Positions 57,944-64,000 of a DNA stretch of 64,000 nt are shown here, piece after piece; position 1 is the first letter of the stretch, and the number at the start of each line of letters is the position of its first letter. The notes under the pieces were generated by a model. That model ran no database searches, was not told the origin of the DNA, and saw only the letters and a list, made by a program, of their open reading frames with translations. The stretch is from Natronococcus jeotgali DSM 18795 (GTDB lineage: Archaea > Halobacteriota > Halobacteria > Halobacteriales > Natrialbaceae), in NCBI RefSeq assembly GCF_000337695.1, contig NZ_AOIA01000024.1:61124-125123 (forward strand), written 5' to 3'. The position numbers and the translations under genes are program-made.

Positions 57944-59527
57944 CTACGCCTCGAGCGGAACCTCGATCAGCGAGAGGTCGTCGGACGGCACCGCCTCCCG
58001 GAACGCCCGATCGATCTCGTTCCACGTCTCGGGGCGGGACGCCTCGATCCCGAAGCTCTCGGCGAACGCGACCAGATCCGGGTTCGAGAGCTCCGTCCCG
58101 GTGTGCTCGCCGCGGTGTTCGACCTGTTTCTCAGAGATGAGCCCGTAGTCGTCGTCGACGAAGACGACGATCGTGAAGCCGCAGTCGAGCCTGGTCGCGG
58201 TCTCGATCTCGGCGGCGTTCATCAGGAAGCCGCCGTCGCCGGTGGCCGCGACGACGTTCGCGTCGGTCGCGAGGTCGGCCGCGAGCGCGCCCGGAACGGC
58301 GATCCCCATGCTCGCCAGCCCGTTCGAGACGACGCAGGTGTTGGGCTCGTAGGTCGGGTACGACTGCGCGATAGCCATCTTGTGGCTGCCGACGTCCGAG
58401 ACGAGGACGTCCTCGTCGGCCGTCGCCTCCCGGAGCAGCGGGAGGGCGTTGCGGACCGTCACCGGGTCGTCGTCCTCGGGGGATCGCGTAACCGCCTCGA
58501 GAATCCGGTCGTGGGCGTCGCGACACCACAGCGAGCACGATTCCGGAGGCAGTCGGTCGCCGATCGCCTCCAGGGCCGCGCCGACGTCGGCGACGATCTC
58601 GACGTCGGGGTTGTAGTGGCGGTAGACCTCCGCGGGCTCGTGGTCGACGTGCACGACCTGCTTCTCGACGTCGGGGTTCCACCCCTCGGGGTCGTGCTCG
58701 GCGATGTCGTAGCCGACGGCGATCACGCAGTCGGCCCGCTCGACCGCCCGGGCGGCCTCGTCGCCGGGGCCCGAGTCGAGGGTCAGCAACGAGGCGGGCT
58801 CGCGGTCGGAGATCGCGCCCTTCCCCATGTAGGTCGCGACGACGGGGAGCTCGAGGCGGTCGACGAGCGCGCGGATGCCGTCGGCCGCCCGAGTGCGGAC
58901 CGCGCCGTTGCCCGCCAGCAGGAGCGGTCGTTCAGCGTCCGCGAGCAGCGTCGCGGCCCGCTCGACCGACGCGTCGTCGGGATCCGGGCGGCGGACCGAA
59001 TCTCGGACGGGGATCGGCTCCGCGTCGATCGCCTCGCCCGCGACGTCCTCGGGGAACTCGAGGTGGGTCGCGCCCGGCTTCTCGAGTTCGGCGAGCTTGA
59101 ACGCCTTGCGGACCGACTCGGGGACGATCTCGGGCTCGGCGATCTGGGCGTTCCACTCGACGATCGGCTCGAAGACGTCGACGACGTCCAGCGCCTGGTG
59201 GCTCTCCTTGTGGAGCCGTTCGCGCCCGCCCTGGCCGGTGATCGCGACGACGGGGCTCTTGTCGAGCTGGGCGTCGGCGACGCCCGTGATCAGGTTCGTC
59301 GCGCCGGGGCCAAGCGTCGAGAGACAGACCCCGGCGTCGCCGGTGAGCCGCCCGTAGACGTCGGCCATGAACGCCGCGCCCTGCTCGTGGCGGGTCGGGA
59401 CGAACGCGATCGAGGAGTCCCGAAGCGAGAAGAGCAGGTCCTCGACCTCCTCGCCCGGGAGCCCGAAGACGTACTCGACGCCCTCGGCCTCGAGGCAGTC
59501 GACGAGTAGATCGGATGCTGTTGGCAC
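57944..59527 (-). CDS. Thiamine-diphosphate-dependent enzyme, acetolactate synthase-like
   Basis: 527-residue ThDP enzyme with the three-domain POX/ALS architecture. Catalytic Glu is in TRHEQGAAFMADVYGRLTG near 50, the ThDP/Mg motif is GDGGFLMNAAEIETATRLDCGFTIVVFVDDDYGLI near 425-455, and HVDHEPAEV lies in the middle domain. Length and FGLPGEEVEDLLF resemble large-subunit acetolactate synthases, possibly the catabolic type. No regulatory small subunit (IlvN) is adjacent, and an aldehyde dehydrogenase gene lies 52 nt upstream. A 2-oxoacid decarboxylase role is therefore also possible. Confidence 0.85.
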   Translation of the reverse strand: MPTASDLLVDCLEAEGVEYVFGLPGEEVEDLLFSLRDSSIAFVPTRHEQGAAFMADVYGRLTGDAGVCLSTLGPGATNLITGVADAQLDKSPVVAITGQGGRERLHKESHQALDVVDVFEPIVEWNAQIAEPEIVPESVRKAFKLAELEKPGATHLEFPEDVAGEAIDAEPIPVRDSVRRPDPDDASVERAATLLADAERPLLLAGNGAVRTRAADGIRALVDRLELPVVATYMGKGAISDREPASLLTLDSGPGDEAARAVERADCVIAVGYDIAEHDPEGWNPDVEKQVVHVDHEPAEVYRHYNPDVEIVADVGAALEAIGDRLPPESCSLWCRDAHDRILEAVTRSPEDDDPVTVRNALPLLREATADEDVLVSDVGSHKMAIAQSYPTYEPNTCVVSNGLASMGIAVPGALAADLATDANVVAATGDGGFLMNAAEIETATRLDCGFTIVVFVDDDYGLISEKQVEHRGEHTGTELSNPDLVAFAESFGIEASRPETWNEIDRAFREAVPSDDLSLIEVPLEA

Positions 59528-59579
59528 GGTTCTCTCGACTCGCCCCGGATCTATGAGTGTGGTACCTTCGTGGGACGGC

Positions 59580-60977
59580 CTACTCCGTGTCGGGGGCGCC
59601 GTCGTCCGCGCCGGCCGACTGAACCCAGACGGTCTTGCGGTTGACGAACTCGTGGATCCCCGCCTCGGCGAGTTCGCGGCCGTGCCCCGACGCCTTCACC
59701 CCGCCGAAGGGCAGGCGCGGGTCGGACTTGACGAGCTCGTTGACGAACACGCAGCCGGCCTCGACCTCGCGGGCGAGTCGCTCCCCGCGATCGAGTTCCT
59801 CCGTCCAGACCGACCCCCCGAGCCCGTAGCGGGTGTCGTTGGCGAGCTCGATCGCCTCCTCCTCGCCTTCGACCCGGAAGACGGCCGCGGCCGGACCGAA
59901 CACCTCCTCGTCGGCCGCGGGGCTGTCCCGCGGGGGCTCCGAGAGCACCGTCGGCGGGTAGTAGTACCCCTCCCGGTCGAGGGGCTCGCCGCCGCACTCG
60001 AGGGTTGCACCCGCTTCGACGCTTTCCTCGACCTGCTCGTGGAGGTCTTCCATGAGGTCCTCGCGGGCCTGGGGGCCGATGTCGGTGTCGGACTCGAGCG
60101 GGTCCCCGATCTCGAGGGACTCCATCTCGGAGACGAACCGGTCGAGGAACTCGTCGTAGACCTCGTCGACGACGATGAAGCGCTTGGCGGCGATACACGA
60201 CTGGCCGGAGTTGATCGTCCGGGCCGTCGCCGCGGTCTCGGCCGCGGCCTCGAGGTCGGCGTCCTCGAGCACGACGAACGGGTCGCTCCCGCCCAGCTCG
60301 AGGACGTGTTTCTTCAGCTCGCACCCGGCCTGCTCGGCGACGGCGCGGCCGGCGCCCTCGCTGCCGGTGAGGGTCACCGCGTCGAGGCGGTCGTCGGCGA
60401 TCACGTCCTCGATCGCGTCCGAGCCGGCCAAAAGCGTCGAGAACACGCCCTCGGGATAGCCCGCGTCCTCGAAGATCTCCTCGATCGCCAGCGCGCAGCC
60501 GGGGACGTTCGAGGCGTGTTTGAGCAGGCCGACGTTGCCCGCGGTCAGGTGGGGCGCGGCGAACCGAAACACCTGCCAGAACGGGAAGTTCCAGGGCATC
60601 ACCGCGAGGACGGCCCCCAGGGGCTCGTAGGAGACGAACGTCCGCGAGTGGGGCTCGCTGCCGAGAGTCTCGTCGGCGAGGAACTCGTCGGCGCGCTCGG
60701 CGTAGAAGTCACAGACCCACGCGCACTTCTCGAGTTCCGAGCGGGATTCCGCGATCGGTTTGCCCATCTCCTCGCTGATGAGTTCGGCGTACTCGTCCTC
60801 GCGCTCCCGAAGGAGCTCGCCGGCTCGCTCGAGCAGCTGCTGGCGCTCGGTGATCGGGGTTTCGGCCCACGGCTCGAACGCGTCGTCGGCGGTCGCGAGG
60901 ATCTCCTCGATGTCGCCCTCGTCGTGGTCGTCGTACGTTTCGAGTCGGTCGCCGGTCGCCGGGTTGTGACTTTCCAT
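59580..60977 (-). CDS. NAD(P)-dependent aldehyde dehydrogenase, succinate-semialdehyde type
   Basis: 465-residue ALDH. The N-terminal ESHNPATGDRLETYDDHDEGD, proton-relay MPWNFPFWQVFRFAAPHLTAGN, general-base Glu in HVLELGGSDPFVVLEDADL and catalytic Cys in ARTINSGQSCIAAKRF are all present. PFGGVKASGHGREL is the typical C-terminus of succinate-semialdehyde dehydrogenases. I start at MESHNPATGD (60977); an upstream Met adds 17 residues unlike ALDHs. It precedes the ThDP enzyme gene by 52 nt, so the two probably act in one pathway oxidising the aldehyde formed there. Confidence 0.93.
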   Translation of the reverse strand: MESHNPATGDRLETYDDHDEGDIEEILATADDAFEPWAETPITERQQLLERAGELLREREDEYAELISEEMGKPIAESRSELEKCAWVCDFYAERADEFLADETLGSEPHSRTFVSYEPLGAVLAVMPWNFPFWQVFRFAAPHLTAGNVGLLKHASNVPGCALAIEEIFEDAGYPEGVFSTLLAGSDAIEDVIADDRLDAVTLTGSEGAGRAVAEQAGCELKKHVLELGGSDPFVVLEDADLEAAAETAATARTINSGQSCIAAKRFIVVDEVYDEFLDRFVSEMESLEIGDPLESDTDIGPQAREDLMEDLHEQVEESVEAGATLECGGEPLDREGYYYPPTVLSEPPRDSPAADEEVFGPAAAVFRVEGEEEAIELANDTRYGLGGSVWTEELDRGERLAREVEAGCVFVNELVKSDPRLPFGGVKASGHGRELAEAGIHEFVNRKTVWVQSAGADDGAPDTE

Positions 60978-61073
60978 GCGTAGCTCGCCCTCGGTTGCCT
61001 TCGCCGGTACCACGAGCAGGCACCTCAAAGACTTACGCCCGGCAGTCGAACCGTCTCCGCGACGCGGCGACGC

Positions 61074-62228
61074 TCAGTGTTCGATCGAGCGCGGCGCAGC
61101 CGGCGCCGCCCGGCTCCCCTGTGCGACCTCGAGGGCGGTCATCAGGTCGGTCCGCGAGAGCAGCCCCGCCAGCGAGCCGTCGGCGTCGACGACGAGGAGC
61201 CGGCCCACGTTCTCCTCTTGGAGCGTCCGCAACGCGGTCGTCGCCTCGGCGTCGAGGGGGATCGTTACCGGGTCGGTCGACATCGCGTCCCGGACGACGC
61301 CGCCGGTATCGGGCGCGCGCTCCTGTACGTCCTCGAGGGTGACGATGCCGACGAGCGACCCGTCCTCGAGGACGGGGTAGCCGGTGTGGCGCTCTCGCAG
61401 CATCCGATCCAGCAGCTCCGCGGTCGGCAGCTCCGTCGAAACCGTATCGAGTTCCGGCGCCGGGGTCATCAGCTCCGCGACGGTCAGCCCCTCGAAGGCG
61501 GTCTCGACGAAGATCTGCTGGGTCTCGCTCGAGGCGGCGATGTAGATGAAGAAGGCGATCGCGATCCAGAAGATGCTGAACGTGACGATGCCCGCGAACC
61601 CCAGCAGGATCGCGAACCACTTGCCGACTCCGGCGGCGATCCGGGTCGCCTCCAACCGGGAGCGGTTGCGCGAGAGCAGCGCCCGGAGCACCCGGCCGCC
61701 GTCCATCGGGAATCCCGGCAGCATGTTGAAGATCGCCAGCACGACGTTGAGCACCGCCAGGTACCCGAGCACGAACAGCACCGCCGACAGCTCGGCGGGC
61801 AGCACGACGAACCCGGCGTAACACAGGGCGCCGACCGCGACGCTGACGATCGGCCCCGCGATCGCGACGACGAGTTCCTTGTGCCACTCCTCGGGCATCT
61901 CGGCGAACTGCGCCAGCCCGCCCAGGAACCACAGCGTGATCGACTCCGTCTCGAGCCCGTAGCGGCGCGCGGCCATCGCGTGGCCCAGCTCGTGACAGAA
62001 AACGCTGACGAACAGCCCCAGCGCGGCCGTCAGACCGAGCAGCCACGGCGTTGCACCCTCGGTTAGCGGACCGGGGTCGATCGCCCGCCCGAAGGTCGTG
62101 TTGAGCAACTCGACGATCACCGCCGTCTGCACTCCGATGAGATAGGCTAACAGCGGGACGACGAGGAGAAACGAGGCGCCGAGCTTGATCGGAATGCCAA
62201 ACGCCGTGCCGATGCGAACACTGGCCAT
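61074..62228 (-). CDS. Site-2 protease (M50) with C-terminal CBS domains
   Basis: 384-residue membrane metalloprotease. Zinc site HELGH lies in FVSVFCHELGHAMAARRYG near 77-91, and the third ligand in NMLPGFPMDGGRVLRALLS near 165. Two CBS domains follow from about 248 (VAELMTPAPELDTV, HTGYPVLEDGSLVGIVTLEDVQ, then RDAMSTDPVTIPLDAEATTALRTL and GLLSRTDLMTALE). Membrane proteases of this type cleave regulatory or housekeeping membrane proteins; the CBS pair likely senses adenine nucleotides. Substrate unknown. It lies between the P-type ATPase and ALDH genes on the same strand. Confidence 0.93.
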   Translation of the reverse strand: MASVRIGTAFGIPIKLGASFLLVVPLLAYLIGVQTAVIVELLNTTFGRAIDPGPLTEGATPWLLGLTAALGLFVSVFCHELGHAMAARRYGLETESITLWFLGGLAQFAEMPEEWHKELVVAIAGPIVSVAVGALCYAGFVVLPAELSAVLFVLGYLAVLNVVLAIFNMLPGFPMDGGRVLRALLSRNRSRLEATRIAAGVGKWFAILLGFAGIVTFSIFWIAIAFFIYIAASSETQQIFVETAFEGLTVAELMTPAPELDTVSTELPTAELLDRMLRERHTGYPVLEDGSLVGIVTLEDVQERAPDTGGVVRDAMSTDPVTIPLDAEATTALRTLQEENVGRLLVVDADGSLAGLLSRTDLMTALEVAQGSRAAPAAPRSIEH

Positions 62229-62292
62229 ACACCCACTACGTGCCAGAGCCTCTTGATGGGTCCTCCTGTACGCGTCGCCCCGTGAAGCGCCG

Positions 62293-64000
62293 TCAGCCGG
62301 ACTCGAGCAGCGGCCGCGATGCGTTCGCGCCGATCAGTCCGGCGGTGACGACGAGCGCGCCCGCGGTGACCAGCGGACTCAACAGCCCCAGCGCCGCGGC
62401 CGGGATCGCGAGGGCGTTGTACGCAAGCGCCAGCGCGAGGTTCTGGCTCACGCGGTCGCCGGCGGCCCGGGCGATCGAGATCGCCCGTTCAACGCCGGCC
62501 AGGTCGTCCTCGAGGATCGCGAGGTCGGCGGCGTCGGCCGCGAGCGCGGTGCCGCCGCCGAGGGAAATCCCCAGGTCCGCCGCGGCCAGCGCCGGCGCGT
62601 CGTTGGTCCCGTCGCCGACCATCGCCACCCGTCGGTCGGCCCCCAGCCGCTCGATCGCCGCGGCCTTGCCCGCCGGCGGGACCTCCGCGAAGACGTCGAC
62701 GTCGGCCCGACGCTCGAGGAACTCGCTGGCGGCCGCGTCGTCGCCGGTGAGGACGACGGCCTCGACCCCGGTCTCGCGGAGCCGCGAGAGGCTCTCGAGC
62801 CACTCGGCCCGGGGCTCGTCGCCGACGACGACGAGGCCGCTCGCCCGGCCGTCGGCGCCGACGAGGACGGGCAGCCGACCACGCTCTCGAGCGGCCGCGG
62901 CCCGCGACGCCAGCCCCTCCTCGAGGGGCCACCCGCGCTCGCGGAACAGCTCCGGGTGGCCGACCACGACCCGCCGTCCGTCGACGACCCCCTCGACGCC
63001 GGTCTCGTGGCTCTCGAAGGCCCGAACGGTCGGCGGCTCGTCCGCGCCCTCGCCGATCGCCCCACCGCCGGCGTCGACCTCGTCGCCGTCGCCGCGAGCG
63101 AACGCGTTTCGGATCGCCGTCGCGGCGGGGTGGGTCGCCCGCTCCTCGAGCGCGCCCGCGGCCCGGAGCAACTCGGGGGCGGCGTCGGCCTCGAGCACCC
63201 GCATCTCGCCGGTCGTCAGCGTCCCCGTCTTGTCGAAGACCACGACGTCGAGGGCCCGGAGCCGCTCGAAGACGGTCTCGTCGAAGACGACAATCCCCCG
63301 GTCGAGCGCCTCGTCGATACTCGTCGCGACCGAAAGCGGCGCCGCGAAGCCGAGCGCCCACGGGCTCGCGACGACGACGGTCGCGAGGACGGCGGTGACG
63401 GTCGCCGTCGCCGTCCAGCCGAGCGCGAGCGCGACCGCGCCGACCCCGACGCCCGCCGCGGCGACGGCGGGGGTCAGTCGAGCAGCGAGTCGATCCGCGT
63501 GCCGGCCGACCCCGTGGGTCGCGCTCTGGAGGTTCCAGACCGACTCGGTGAGCCGCTCGAGGCTGCTCTCGGTTCGGTCGGCGGGGTCGACGACGGCCGC
63601 GCCCGAGACGACGAGCGACCCTCCGATCGCCTCGTCGCCCGTCGCCTTCGAAACGGGGAGGGACTCCCCGGTGACGATCGCCTCGTCGACGGTACACCCC
63701 CCCTCGACGAAGCGGCCGTCGACCGGGATCCGCTCGCCCTCCCGGACCAGCAGCCGATCGTCGGCCGCGAGGGATTCGGTGGGCACCGTTCGGGTGGCGC
63801 CGTCGTCCTCGAGCACGCGAGCCTCGCCGACCTCGGAGACCGTGAGCTCGGTGAGCCGGTTCAGGGCCCGTCGCTTGACCGTCGCCTCGTAGAACACCGC
63901 CGCCATCACCGTCGCCGAGACCAGTATCGTCAGGTCGTAGTAGAGGTCGTTGCGGCCGAGCCCGAGCGCGACCGTGCCGTAGACGAAGGCGGCGACGATC
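62293..64000 (-). CDS. P1B-type (heavy-metal) P-type ATPase, partial
   Basis: C-terminal part (at least 569 residues) of a P1B ATPase; the frame continues past the right edge. Catalytic motifs are present: TGES (actuator), FDKTGTLTTGEM (phosphorylation Asp), EERATHPAA (HP motif of the P1B class), VLTGDDAAAS and VGDGTNDAPALA. The ion-selectivity motif, usually CPC/CPH/SPC in CPxALGLATP, reads SPWALGFAAP here, with no cysteine. Metal specificity is therefore unusual or the cation is not Cu/Zn. The N-terminal metal-binding region lies outside the window. The final gene start cannot be placed. Confidence 0.9.
   Translation of the reverse strand, partial: IVAAFVYGTVALGLGRNDLYYDLTILVSATVMAAVFYEATVKRRALNRLTELTVSEVGEARVLEDDGATRTVPTESLAADDRLLVREGERIPVDGRFVEGGCTVDEAIVTGESLPVSKATGDEAIGGSLVVSGAAVVDPADRTESSLERLTESVWNLQSATHGVGRHADRLAARLTPAVAAAGVGVGAVALALGWTATATVTAVLATVVVASPWALGFAAPLSVATSIDEALDRGIVVFDETVFERLRALDVVVFDKTGTLTTGEMRVLEADAAPELLRAAGALEERATHPAATAIRNAFARGDGDEVDAGGGAIGEGADEPPTVRAFESHETGVEGVVDGRRVVVGHPELFRERGWPLEEGLASRAAAARERGRLPVLVGADGRASGLVVVGDEPRAEWLESLSRLRETGVEAVVLTGDDAAASEFLERRADVDVFAEVPPAGKAAAIERLGADRRVAMVGDGTNDAPALAAADLGISLGGGTALAADAADLAILEDDLAGVERAISIARAAGDRVSQNLALALAYNALAIPAAALGLLSPLVTAGALVVTAGLIGANASRPLLESG

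Noticed and set aside
61033..62232. Frame overlapping the site-2 protease in another phase
   Set aside because: Arg-rich shadow; HELGH and CBS motifs lie in the other frame.
1..64000. CRISPR arrays, transposases and rRNA genes
   Set aside because: No regularly spaced repeats, no transposase motifs and no rRNA-like sequence were found.

Overview
The window is a stretch of chromosome from a haloarchaeon (class Halobacteria). Three things point there. The DNA is very GC-rich, and the predicted proteins are acidic (Asp/Glu-rich). It carries archaeal information genes: PDCD5-type DNA-binding protein, aIF2 gamma, RNA polymerase Rpo7/RpoE', Spt4, GTP-dependent dephospho-CoA kinase and S6e. It also holds a complete arl (fla) archaellum cluster with halophile-style archaellins, bacterio-opsin-activator (Bat) type HTH regulators, a HalOD1 domain and Tat-type lipoprotein signals. 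Genes are tightly packed. Many start codons lie about 20-30 nt from a TATA-like box, as expected for leaderless archaeal transcripts. I see no rRNA, CRISPR array, intact insertion sequence or replication origin. The only RNA gene found is a tRNA-Arg(CCG).

Layout. 0-9.7 kb is core information and lipid metabolism: PDCD5 plus a PP-loop ATPase, TspO, HisRS, a MATE exporter, a geranylgeranyl-reductase-type flavoprotein and the operon aIF2 gamma - PIN nuclease - RpoE' - Spt4 - dephospho-CoA kinase. 9.4-17.2 kb holds two small zinc-ribbon proteins, a probable PD-(D/E)XK nuclease with a C-terminal cysteine cluster, an aberrant Nramp-family transporter, a Bat-regulator / APC permease / M20 peptidase set, a PhnP-like hydrolase and an orphan nucleotidyltransferase. 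17.2-17.75 kb is non-coding with an inverted-repeat element. 17.7-26.2 kb carries DUF2237, PHP and AAA+ proteins, three universal stress proteins around a GNAT acetyltransferase, a DHH phosphoesterase, membrane and unknown proteins, and a sequon-rich Tat lipoprotein.

26.4-37.1 kb is the motility island. Four archaellin genes (minus strand) diverge from arlCE-F-G-H-I-J (plus strand). These are followed by a stand-alone ArlD-like protein and a PadR regulator with its own promoter structure. The archaellins are the filament subunits. ArlI (ATPase) and ArlJ (membrane platform) drive assembly and rotation, ArlH is the regulatory KaiC-like ATPase, ArlF/G are the pseudo-periplasmic stator proteins, and ArlCE/ArlD link to chemotaxis. 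Archaellin codon use and base composition are visibly less GC-biased than the neighbours.

37-50 kb is mixed metabolism and regulation: S6e, a TetR regulator with a perfect operator over its start codon, a decayed beta-CASP nuclease pseudogene, HemG-like flavodoxin, SolA-like oxidase, amidase, LLM oxidoreductase, aconitase, dCTP deaminase family protein, 6-phosphogluconate dehydrogenase, HalOD1 and tRNA-Arg. 50-64 kb holds an NhaC antiporter, a second probable PD-(D/E)XK protein, DCC-family and lipase-maturation-factor proteins, a receiver protein, a Bat regulator, a ThDP enzyme beside an aldehyde dehydrogenase, a site-2 protease with CBS domains, and the downstream part of an unusual P1B ATPase that runs off the right edge.

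No single new defence island is evident. The strongest leads are the two nuclease-like unknowns, the two transporters whose metal-site motifs are replaced (Nramp-like and P1B ATPase), the in-frame 66-bp duplication in arlG, and several palindromic or repeated regulatory sites.
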